Under the pieces are notes generated by a model, which was not told where the DNA came from, ran no database searches, and worked only from the letters and a program-made list of their open reading frames with translations. The position numbers and the translations under genes were made by a program. 64,000 bases of DNA from Siniperca chuatsi (taxonomy: Eukaryota; Chordata; Actinopteri; Centrarchiformes; Sinipercidae): contig NC_058047.1 of NCBI RefSeq assembly GCF_020085105.1, forward strand, positions 2,818,501-2,882,500, given 5' to 3'. Positions 23,591-35,900 of this stretch are shown one piece after another (position 1 is the stretch's first letter; every line of letters starts with the position of its first letter).

Positions 23591-24389
23591 GAAGATATTA
23601 CATAGAATGTATCCTGTGATAAATGCACTTGAAAGATTTAAAATAGATAAGGATTACATTTGTTGTTGGGGTTTTTTGTGTGGACTGATCAAGAAAACCA
23701 TCTCCCACTGCTTCTCTCAGTGTATTCACACAAATATGTTTTGGACTGATTTTAGAAAGCTTTTTGACACAGACACTTGGTAATGTTGTGGAGGTGAAAT
23801 TTTTTCATGTTTTGTCCCCAAGAAAAGCAATGAATTCCCCAAAAAAATCAAGGCACAATTTGTTAAAGTACAAAAGTTGAAAAGCATTTTCTATTGTGGC
23901 TTCATGATTCAAGACAACACCAACATTTCTTGGAATCTTTTTTTGTTTTATCTTATTTTTAGCTCACCAGGTAAGTTAAACATTTTTTTATTTGTAATTC
24001 ACTTGTTTATTTTACATGGGAAATATCATATTATATATTATAAAATAGTCAAATTCCAAGCATTTGTTTTTTCGTTTTAATAATAAATTCAAAAGTTTCA
24101 GCGATACTGTATGTAAAATTTGTAGTAAGTAACTTTTCTGACATAACTTTTAGAACATTTTAGTTGACCATAATATTTGTAGGTAAGACCTACAGTATTT
24201 CTAAATTTTCTTCTTTTTTGTTTGAAGAATTAAGATTCCTCTTTGTTAAAAATGTCCTAGTAAGTTACATGCAAAGTAAGTTTACATATGTATTTGGTCA
24301 GTTAGCGTCACCTGAATAGGTAAATCCAGACACAACAGGCTATCACAATGCTTTTTGTAGTGTAGTCTTGCTAGTTAGACTGATAGCTA

Positions 24390-24422
24390 TGATTTCTTTT
24401 TTTTTTTTTTTTTTTTACCTAG
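24390..24422 (+). promoter_or_regulatory. tut4: Splice acceptor tract before tut4 coding exon 1
   Basis: A run of about 27 T/C residues followed by ACCTAG. It defines the start of the first coding exon at about 24423. A GTG-initiated open frame reaches back to 24430, but the first ATG is at 24502. Confidence 0.6.
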
Positions 24423-24501
24423 GCTTTAGGTGGCTTGCCTCCCTGGTCATCCTCAGTGTGGTGTTGACTCCACCAGGGACAAGACCAGCAGGACAGGAGG
24501 G

Positions 24502-25224
24502 ATGGATGAGTCCTTAAGTCCAGTAAAATCAGTCAAACAGTCTCAGCCCAGAGGAGCCAAAGCTTTGTTCAGCGAGAAGTCAAATAAAGAGGCTCCTGCG
24601 CAGAGAGAGGGTACCAAGTCTGCACCCCGCAGACAAGAAAACCTCACTGCTGTAAAGGATGAACATAATATAGGCAGCCAGGGAAGCCGTGGGCAAGGCA
24701 AGACTTTCACAGATATCCCCCAGGACAAGAAGAGAGGACGGCCCTCGAGGCTGACTAGACTGACTGGAAGAACAAGTTCTGGGGAGAGAGGGAAGGGGAA
24801 AGTGGCAAGCTCACAACAGCAACTGGTAGCACGAGCTCCTGACTCCAGGGCGTCTCTTTCTGCAGACAGCAGCCCCTCAGCAAGCAGAGAGACCAGCTCT
24901 CCTGCATTGCTCGGTACACCTGAGAAAGGCCTCACAGAGCAGACCAAGAGCTCCATTGTTGCTCCAGCAAAGGAAAAGTCCCATGGTGGGTTTGCAAGAT
25001 GTTTTTCCTGAGATGATTATGTCTTCCTCACCAAATGTATCTCTGTTAAACTGCTCTCTTTGTTGTTTGTAGGGGTGAAAGCTGCTGCATTGATGCATCA
25101 GTCTGTTGAAAAGGGCACCGAGGTGAGGCCCACTGTGGAGGAAGGACCCCTGACAGAGCAACAGCTGGGCCTCCGACAGGCAGAGGAGCGCCTCTACAGA
25201 GACTACATCCACCGACTGTTGAAA
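24502..25224 (+). other. tut4: tut4 coding exons 1-2: start and disordered N-terminus
   Basis: Residues 1-212. The start MDESLSPVKS is chosen because it resembles the known TUT4 start (MEES..K) and is the first ATG after the acceptor. The region is rich in Ser, Lys, Arg and Gln, with an AT-hook-like KKRGRPSRL near residue 78. It ends LTEQQLGLRQAEERLYRDYI, the conserved helix before the zinc finger. Confidence 0.85.
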
Positions 25225-28200
25225 GTAAGGACACAATCCACTCATGCCTGATATACAGTAAATGTATGGCAGGGGTTGGTCATTGTACCTACAAGCATGA
25301 TTTTGTCACATCACAACTAGTTTGGAAGCTAATTGTTGTCCAGTATGCTGCTTAATGTGGAAACTTGAAGCCCCCAGTGCACAAACACTGAGAATGGACT
25401 TCTTAGTTAAGTAGAAGACATGTTGTGTCTAGTAGTTAAACTTAAAATAACAACAATATTTACAAATTGTTATTTTCAGTTTTTTTCAATGGAGTAGATG
25501 TAATTTAAAGCATTTCTTTTAGTGGAAAAACCATATCGGACACAAATTATTATTCCCAGTATTTATGTCATAAAAACATGTCTGGAGGGGATTTTTAAAC
25601 TTTCATAGAGGTAATTATATCAATTGAGGATAAACAATATGGTCTTGTTTTCCAGTGTCATATATGGAGTTTACTATAAAGCTTAGCCCAGAACTGGCTG
25701 CAAAACTGTGCTTTGTTACTTCATTACAATTGCAAAAACAAAGAAAAAAAAAATTTGATCTAATATATTTTTGAAAAAAAATTGCTGATAGCTATTTATC
25801 TTCTTGGTGTTTTATTGAGATTAACAAGTTAAGTTTAAAATACTAACAGAGGTCCATTCTACAGGACTGGGTGTTAAATGTCAATACTTTGAGACTGTAT
25901 TTTATAGAGCCAAAGTTCTTGTACAGCTGTTTTTGTGTTAAGACAAAATTAAACGCTGATGCACTGGATGAGCTTGGCTTATTTACACAAATAAGGATAA
26001 TAATGGAAACACGGCCCTTCCATTCTTTCCCTTTTTAAGTTTCTCTCATCTCCTTGCCCCATGGAATCATCACCAGTCTGTGTTTTTCCTGTACCACGGA
26101 TTTGTTTGTTTTTTATCTCCACCTAGCATGAGCAAGTGGCGTTAATGGTTGTGATTATGATCAGGTGCAGGACAACATGAGATATCCCAAAATTTCCAAC
26201 TGAAAAACAGCACGCGAACATGCAAAAACTGATTGCTTTTGCCTCTCTCTTTGTTTTCACAGCAGTCCCCTGAGTACCCAAACTATCAATACTTATGCAA
26301 GCTCTGTTCTGTGCACATTGAGAACATTCAAGGAGCACACAAACACATCAAGGAGAAGAGGCACAAGAAGAACATAATGGTATGGGAATCTTAAGTTTGT
26401 GTTGTCACTCATCCCAGGACTTGTGCTTTATTAATGCTCATCTGAATGGGCATAAAGTAAGGGTTTAGAATGAAGTATTTTCCATATTCTGGTTCTGGCG
26501 TGCAGGAAAAACAGGAGGAGAACGAGCTGCGCGCCCTGCCGCCCGCCTCCTCTGCCCAGCTGAGGGCCGTGGACGCGGCTGTCCTAGAAACAGCCAGGCA
26601 GCACGGGATCTCAGAGGAGGACTTTGACGTTCGGAAGGCCGTGGTCACCAGGATGGAGGAGATCATAAAGAGGCACCTCTCAGGTTGTATGCTGTGATGT
26701 CTCTCAGCCTGGTCTATATTTCAGACAGTGAGTAGTGTACAAAGAGGAAATGCCTTGAGAAACATTTGAATTTCAAGTCCTACTGAAATTAGACCTTGCT
26801 GATCCTCAGTGTCTAGTATTCTTCTGTTTTTATTAAGAGCAGTTTGTCACAGCTTTGCAATCCTTCCGCGTGTGGAATATACTGCATATAATTTCCAATA
26901 TCTTTTCTTTGGTTTTCCAGCTTGTTCTCTCCGTCTCTATGGGTCATGTCTTACCCGATTTGCCTTCAAGACGAGTGATATCAACATCGATGTCACCCAC
27001 CCTTCCTCAGTAAGTCTTTATTTAACAAAATACTGATGTATTTTCTCTAATAACATAAAGTGGACATTGTAAATCAGCAGTGACATTTGGTCTTGATGGT
27101 CTCACTTTCTCTCATTATTTTTGTCTGTTCAGATGACACAACCTGAGGTCTTGATTCAAGTGCTGGAAATCCTTAAGAACAGTCGTAAGTTTTGCTCAGT
27201 GCATTGTAAATTTTCTTTGAGTTGAGACACGATTCATTGTTAAGTTGCATAAACCCATTGCTCTGGTTTGTCTGGAATTATTGGCTTTGCCTTATTCAGA
27301 TATATTCATATGATAGCATTTGCAAATTAGACTTAGCAGAACTTTTTCAAGAAGCGCATTACTTGGAAATTCCTCATCTGCTTTGGCCTTGAATTTTGAT
27401 AAAATGTTTCTCCTTAAGGACCTAATCCAAGTGGTTTGGATGATTAATGCTACTGTGTGTAGTTCAGCTTTTGTGTAAAAGTCCTGCAATGAATTTGTGT
27501 TTGTGCGACCTTCAAGGTCACGTACTGGGTTTTTCTGTCTCTCTTCTCTAGCTGAATTTTCTGACGTTGAGTCAGATTTTCATGCCAAAGTTCCTGCTGT
27601 GTTCTGTCGGGATGCTAGCAGGTGAGTGTTGATTTAAATGCATCAATGCCGTTTTTTGCCTATTTTTACATGTGTATATGTATATTTTTGTCAGTTTACT
27701 CTCATTGATGTTTAAATTATTTGCATACATGTCTAGAGATGGAGTTTAGGGATTATTTTAATCATTTATAGTATGTAGGTATCATATTTTTGAATTGATA
27801 TTTAGAAGAAGGAAATATTTTTACGACTGCAACCTGGTACCTTGAGATTATGTTGGGCGGCACAGAGTCAGCTGTGTTAATTGAACTAATGTGAGTGTAC
27901 TTATGTAACTGCATTTTGTTGCAGCACATATCAACTCCTACTTGCTTTACCTTTGAGGCAGTTTCAACACTAATTTGCAGTCTGACACCAAAAGAGCAAT
28001 ACAGCACACATAAAGCCTTCAGTGTAACATAATTGTGTTTTTCATATAATATAAGATTTAAGAACAACTTTTGATTGTTGTCTTCCCTCACCTCTGTTTC
28101 TGTGCAGCGGCCTGTTGTGTAAAGTGAGTGCAGGTAATGACGTCGCTTGTCTCACCACGAATCACCTGGCAGCCCTGGCTAAACTGGAGCCCAGACTGGT

Positions 28201-31200
28201 TCCCCTGGTGCTCGCCTTCCGCTACTGGGCAAGGGTAAGGCTGTGACTGACACTGACTCCTCAGCTGAAAGAAGAAACCATAAAGAGCTTCTGATGGGTC
28301 TTGGTGTCTTTTTATTCCTATGCCTATCAGCAAATACTGATATCCTTTTTTTAGTACGAAAGCAGGTGTCAGCATGTTGGAATTTTCAAAAATAATGTGC
28401 TTACCTCAGGTCTTATAAACCCTGTTTGTGTTAGTCTTTTACTAATTAGTATGTTTATTAAATGACACGCACAATATACCAGTTCAACACTCTGAAAATA
28501 TATACTGATACTGGACACATTGGATTTTAAATGTGACAAACCAGAAATAAATGCTTGTAATGGCAATGCTTGCCAGGTTACTCTCTGCACAAACAAGCTG
28601 TATCACTATGTCAAAGTGGCAAAAATATGAAATTTAATATGTTGTTCTATATACTGTATACTAGTGACTTAATGTTCAGACTATAATGAGTGAGAATTTT
28701 ATAATTGAACAGATTAATTCCAGTTTCACAGTTTGGATTAAGGCTAAAATGCAAGCTAAGTCAAAGCAATTTTTCCTTGTATGTTTATCTCCGCAGCTGT
28801 GTCACATTGACTGCCAGGCTGAAGGCGGCATCCCCTCGTACTCCTTCGCCCTCATGGTCATCTTCTTCCTGCAGCAGAGGAAAGAGCCCATCCTCCCCGT
28901 CTACCTGGGCCGCTGGGTAGGTGACGTGTTGTGTTTTTCAGGTCCTGAAGTCACCTGAAGAACGGAGACCTGTTTTGAACTGACGTATTTTATGATAAAG
29001 ACAATCGTTATCATTGAAATTACTACACATATAACCTATACGCTTGAACCTTTGTCAGGAGGTTGTAAGATCCACTTGCTTTCAGACAAATACATACCTG
29101 GGCTCTGGCATACAGATTCTAAAGGAGAAAATATGATTCACAAAAACTGCTCACGTCTCTCCTTTAACCAAAGTTTTGCTCATTTTATTACATCTTGTTT
29201 CTGGTAGTGTACTTATTATAATTTCCTTGTGAATGAGAAATGGTTATGTTGATAAAATGCATGAAAATTGTGCCTACTTCCCATTATTTGTGGTGCATTA
29301 TCCAGACTTCTTTTAAATAGGTGGTCTCTCTTTTGATATAAAGGAGGAAATTTAAATCATGTCAATTAATTGTGTCACAGTGTCACAGCCTGGTATAATG
29401 TAGACAGTGTCTGCCCATTTAATGTAATGTACAGGATGACCCACATTTTGTGTGATGTTTTGTGAAAAAGACCCTCACACGGCTCAGGTCTGTGTTGGGA
29501 AACACGGGTTTAACACAAGATGTAGATGTAAGCAGGCACGTTAACTCAAGAACACAACACATTTGCATAATGCTGAGGAAAACCGATTTGAAGCTGCTAC
29601 AAATGATTCATTTCTTTAAAATGTCAAATTCACATTCATAGTTGCATGGAGATATAAAATGACCCATTTAACTAAGAATGCATTTATCATTTCTGGCATC
29701 ACTGGTAGAAATTGTTTTTAAATGAAGTAGAAGCTGTATTTTAGTGCACAGCATTTACCACCAGGAAGAACTCCTCTGCAATGTTTAGATAAGTGTAGGT
29801 GGGAACATTTTTTTCCCTCCCTGAGGTGAACATTCCTTTCTTCAGGCCTGCAGGCTATTTGTGCCACAAGGTGCTCACAGAGAGATGATTGTAAATGTGA
29901 GATGCTGCGTGATGAATAGGAAATATGTAATTAAAATGAACAAAGGTTAGCTGAAGTTGCACGTTGCATGTTACTTAACACCAGGCTGCAAAACAGTTTT
30001 TTGTTGTCCTCTCTGGTTGAAAGTTCATGCTTATTTAACATCACTGCTGGGTGTGGTCTGAAATGTGCTCGGTTGTACCTGTAACCTCACCCAACAGTGA
30101 TGTCACCAGGTCCGGGAGTGCACCTGTACATCACTGCAGCAAGGTGAGAGGTTAAACCACTGGGGTTCAGCAAAGACAAGATTTTCGGGGGGGTTAGGTT
30201 AAAGGGTTAGTTCTGATTTTTTGAAGTGGGGTTGTACGAGGTACTTATCCATAGTCAGTGTATTACCTGCAGTAGATGGCTGTCGGCGCCCCCCCAGTTT
30301 GGAGAACCAGACAGGAGTACTGACACAGAAGCTAAGCAATGTACTGCTGTGGACGGGGGCAGCAGCAAAATGTATTTTAGCCACCTAAGAAAAGGCCCAC
30401 CTACAAAAAATCAATATCAGTTTTAAGTGTACGCTATATTTAGAATATTTTCACAGCTTACCTTGCTGTCAGACAGCCCTTTCCGATGGAAAACTGAAGC
30501 CATATATCCATCTATGCTCTCCTCAAAGCCACCAAACTCCTTTGACAAAAAAAGTCATTTTACCTCGCAGAACACGGGAGTGGCTGGTTTACCGCTGCCT
30601 CTAACTGTTAGTTTGTGTTTCGGATCCGAACTAACGTGTTAAAAAGTCAGTTGTGTGCTGCAAGCTTCACATGGTAACTATTTACAGAAGCCTTTTTTCA
30701 AAACAATCAAAACACAGGAATAACAGACAGTCAAATCAAATCTAAACCTTAAAACTCCAAGTGACCCAAATGAGCTGAACTTTCTAAAACTCAAGGTCCT
30801 TGGAGCTTTTCTCCAAAAATGCTAGGTATAATAATTGATACAATTTTATGCCTCCTCCTGGCTGGAGGTCTTATGTTTTTGGGTTGTCTGTCCCATTCTC
30901 GTAAACGCGGTATCTCAGGAACGCCTGGAAGGAATTTTGTCCACTTGGAGTCAAGGATGAACTGATTAGAATTTGGTTCTCAAAGGTCAAGGTCACTGTG
31001 ACCTACAAAACACCATATTTCACAGTTGATTGGACAATGAATTGGTGACACTTTTGACTCAAAGGTCAAATATTTTTCATGTAATGGCTTTATTAATTTA
31101 TTTTAATTATGTGTCTGAAAAAGGAAAAACGTTTTCATATTTTTTAAAAACAACCTATTGGCTATGAAATCATTTTACTTGTCAAGTTAAATGCTGATAC

Positions 31201-34200
31201 AGGCAGCAACACAAGCTGTGAGATGACCACACTTGGTGTACTGTAGCAAGTCCCCAAGTCACCACCAACGACATGATGATACAGCATGAAAAACCTGTCT
31301 GCCACGAAGGAGCTGCAGAGTTTAACTGGCTTTTTAAAAAAGTATCATATCTTAGCTTACTGCTAGTTTTCCTCAGTGATGTTTGACTTCATTTTCTTCG
31401 TTCAGATTGAAGGCTTTGATGTGAAACGTGTGGATGAGTATCATCTAACTGGAATCACGTTGGACATGTTTGTCCAATGGGAGCGCAGAGCTCCGAGCTC
31501 CACGGAGGTGCGAGGGGAGAACCGGAACGAGGCCAGAGGAGAAGGCAGACCCAAACCAGAGCAGAAAAAACCTGATGATACTCATTTTTCTGAAGGCATG
31601 GTGAGTCTCACTACAGCACACAATCACATTGTAAGAGAACAATTTAGATTGCCAGATTTCAAATCCTCCTTTGACGGTGGACAATGTTGATATCTTGCTT
31701 TGTCACCCTGCTTTTAACTGTTCCTCTGTGACTTTCCCTCAAAGACCCGCCTAACCTTGGACCTGGGTAAAGGTGTGTCGCTGGGTCAGTTGTGGTTAGA
31801 GCTCTTGCGTTTCTACACACTGGAGTTTGCTCTTGAAGAATACATCATCAGCATCCGCTTAAAGGAGCTCCTCTCTAGGGAAGTGAAGAACTGGCCTCGT
31901 CGCAGGCTCGCTATTGAAGGTAAGAGCCCACTCTGTTGGAAAACTCATCTTAGAGGCCTGGAGAAATATCAGAAATTCAATCTGTGTATCTTTTTCTTCA
32001 TTTTTAGATCCTTTTGCCTTGAAGAGGAATGTTGCACGTAGCTTGAACAGCCAAATGGTGTTTGAGTACATCCAGGAGCGCTTCCGAACAGCTTACAAAT
32101 ACTTTGCTTGCCCTCAGAGAAGGGGCACTGGGGGGCGCCAAAGAAGCAAGAAGGCAGGCAAGCAAGGTGCAAAATTTGAAGGAGTTGAGAAGACGGAGGC
32201 TGCATTTGTGAACAAGGAAGAAGACGACTGGAAAGGTGAAAGGTGTCAGAGCGCTCGGAGGGGGCCCCAGGGGTTGAACCATGACGAGGAGCCTGACAGC
32301 GATGATGAAGATGGTTCAGATCTGTCCAGAAAGAAGGATGAGAAGACTTTAGATGCCAGCCTCATGGACATGGTTCTCAATGAGGGGAACAAACCTTCCT
32401 ACTCCCCCAACGGCCTGCTGGACAGTGACAAGGAGGGGGAGGAGGTGGATGAGGAGGAAAGCAGTGTTTCGGATACGGACGGGCCTGTTACGTCAGAGGA
32501 TCTGCACTATGTGTTTGATAAGATGATTTTCACTGGTGGGAAGGTAATTATGATGGATACCATTCACCCTTTGTATCCATGTTTCATATAGAGTCACTAG
32601 CATGGAATCAACAATTCATTTAATTGAGATATTTGAATTGAATACTAATTGTATTTTTACTTTGACAATGGTAAAATATCGCATATATATAACGCACTGT
32701 ATTGCCAAAAATACAAAATCATGTAATACTATTCTATATAGCTCCTAAAGTGTTCGTGATAGAGTTAATTTGAAAAAAAATCTAAAATAAATTGTAGATT
32801 TCAAGACTTATTTATAGCTGCAGTATAGAAGAAGCATCATCTCACCTGTCAGCATCGATGGGTTCATGTCACTTAGGTGAGATGTTTCAATTTAGCGAGG
32901 GTCTTTATTGCATTATTGACACATTATTATTTAGTCCATACATTGGCTTCAGTGGTTGTTAGAGAGCATAATGCAACCCTATTATTTTCAAGTTATGCAC
33001 TTTGGGACATTGCCCCACAGAAATTATTTGTCACAATTTTGCAGTTTTTACTTATGCCATTAGCTTGCACTTACTTTGTCTTTATAAAGGCTGTCATGTC
33101 TAATTGATCATTTGATTTATGGTCTTTGAACTTTTTCGTTCCAGCCTCCAACAGTAGTGTGCAGCATCTGCAAACGAGATGGCCACCTGAAGGACGAGTG
33201 TCCCGAAGACTTTAAGAAGATTGAGCTGAAGCCTCTGCCTCCTATGAACGAGCGCTTCAGAGAAATCCTTGATGGACTCTGCAAATTGTGCTACTGTACG
33301 TAGTCAATAGCACACCACTGTCTTTTCTAGAGAGTCATTGCACTAAAACTCTTTGTTTGAAGTTACATTCTCTTTGGTAAGAATCTGAGTAAAACCTAAA
33401 AAAGGTTGTGTAGACCTATCTGCACGTCACATTGAACATGTTAGGCAACAATTGGCATTGGCTCATATTCATTATAGTGGACAGTTGTACACAACGTGTT
33501 GTGTGTGTACTTTGAACCCATTAAAAAGTAAACTGCATTACATTAACTCCCAACTATAATATGATAGGGATTTAGTAGGTGTACTCCTCCACCACTAGTA
33601 AAGCTGCTATATTATCAGTGAATCGGTTTTAAATAATCAATATTATATGATTGTAGGGCTACAACTAATTATTATTTTCATAATCAATTAATCTGCAGAT
33701 TACTGTCTAGATTAAACGATAATCGTTTGGTTTATAAAACATCAGAAAACTGAAAAATTCCCTTCACAATATCCGAGAGCACAAAGTGACGTCATCAAAT
33801 GTCTTGTCAAAATATTCCATTTACTATAATTGAGACCAACAAAAGCAGCAAATTCTCACGTCTGTTTGGCATTTTTGCTTGAAAAATGACTTAGACGATT
33901 AATCCATCATAAATATTTGCCAATTAATTGATTAATTAATTGACCAATCGATTAATTGACATATCATTGCAGCTCTGTGTGATTAAATTTCTGTTCTGCT
34001 GTTTGTAGATGAATTGTCACCTACACATGCTGAGCAGCAGAAGAGGGAGCAGATCCTCGCCAGCCTGGAGAGGTTTATAAGGAAGGAGTACAATGGTGAG
34101 CATTAAGCATAAACTACTACAGACAACAAATTCTCAAATATTGATTAGAGCCATTATGTACAATTTGTTCCTCCAATGAAGAGAGAACTAGGCCTTTTTT

Positions 34201-35862
34201 CTAATGTCTGCAATGTTTATTTATTTATTTATTTATGTCTTTAACATATTTTGGCAGCAAGCCTTCCTGTTTTCTCCCTTTTTGCTGTGTTAATTTTCTG
34301 TTGTTGTTTACTGTTAATGCAAACTTCATGCTTCCTCTGTACATTTCAAGTTAAAAGCCTTCCAGCAGTTCATGAGACTTATGGACTTCCCTGGAAGGCA
34401 TTTATTGTGAAACATCTGCAGGAATTTGAGTTTCATTAACAGCAGCTTAACGCTGTGAGAGTACAATAAAGTAGAATCGGTCAGAAAGAATAAATCAGAC
34501 AGTGAGAACCGTATTTCTGTTAAAGAGAAACTCAACAGTGTGGTGAGTATGACATGACAGTTGTTGTTATTTCTATATTTTACCCAGATTTTGAACAGAC
34601 TGAAACCCTGACTATTATTTGAGAACGTTTCTGTGATTGATACAGAATGTGTGTTTGACATTTGAATAGAAATTTGAATTTCTTCGTGTGTGTGAATCCA
34701 CAGATAAAGCTCAGCTCTGCTTGTTTGGCTCCTCCAAGAACGGCTTCGGCTTCCGCGACAGTGACCTTGACATCTGCATGACTCTGGAGGGTCATGAGAC
34801 TGCAGAGGTAGTCGGACTAAACACACACACTGCCATTTAATGCAAGGCAGTCTTCCTCAGTAGGATTAGATGAGTGATGCTTATATTCTTTCACTGTCAC
34901 ATTTAAATTTTGATCTGTCTGAACAGAAGCTGAACTGCAAAGAGATCATCGAAGGCCTTGCAAAAGTGCTAAAGAAGCATACAGGTGAATTAACATTTTA
35001 CTGATTATCTCTTTATAACTGTGATATGTTTATGTGTCAAGGGCTGAATGTGACTGGTTGTGGTCCTCCCTTTTTCCCAACGTCACAGGTCTGAGGAACA
35101 TCTTGCCCATCACAACAGCTAAAGTGCCTATTGTGAAGTTTGAACACAGACAGAGTGGTTTGGAGGGAGATATTAGCCTTTATAACACCCTGGTGAGTGA
35201 ACAAGGCCCTCATACCAGAACCTTCCTTCACTGTTATATAAAGTGCTTAGACATGTATTTATTAATTGAAAGTGCTGAATGAATTCCTTTGGACGGGTCG
35301 TCTCTGTAGGCTCAACACAACACCAGAATGCTGGCTACGTATGCAGCCTTGGATCCGCGTGTGCAGTTCCTGGGATACACGATGAAGGTCTTTGCAAAGG
35401 TATGTGAAGGTTGACAGACTGATACAGTAACTCTTCACTTTAGTTTTTTGTTTATAGCTCTTCTTTCAAGGGTTTGTTAGAAACTTGTCTGTCTGAATTT
35501 AATTGACATTGGAAATATCCACCACTGTTACGCCCCACCCTTAGGTGGCCCCACTGCAGAAGCCTCTCTTCTGATGCTGGCACAGGAGCTTTTAAGCACT
35601 TCATTCTCAGGCCAGGTGCACCTCATTAAGCAGTCAGACGTTGCACACCTAGGCAGAACTAGGACAGAAGAGGAAAAGGGACAAACAGCACAGGGAAACG
35701 CATGCAGCCTTAACACTACACCATCCTGACATCAAAAAACATTTAGATATCTGGATAGGGTTGCACCAGCTTATTCGCAAATTCATTACTACATTTATGT
35801 GTAAAGTTCTTATTAAGGTCTTCAAACTAGTGATTTACTAAATTGGTATACACCATTAAAAC

Positions 35863-35900
<38 letters not shown>

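Noticed and set aside
23963..23976. Possible 8-base microexon (TTTTTAG CTCACCAG GTAAGT)
   Set aside because: Splice-like on both sides but in intron 1, without support; the same word pair occurs by chance near 5195.
33296..33299. Donor four bases further (TAC|GTAGTC) for tut4 coding exon 13
   Set aside because: It would create a stop in the next exon; the overlapping donor at 33295 keeps the frame.
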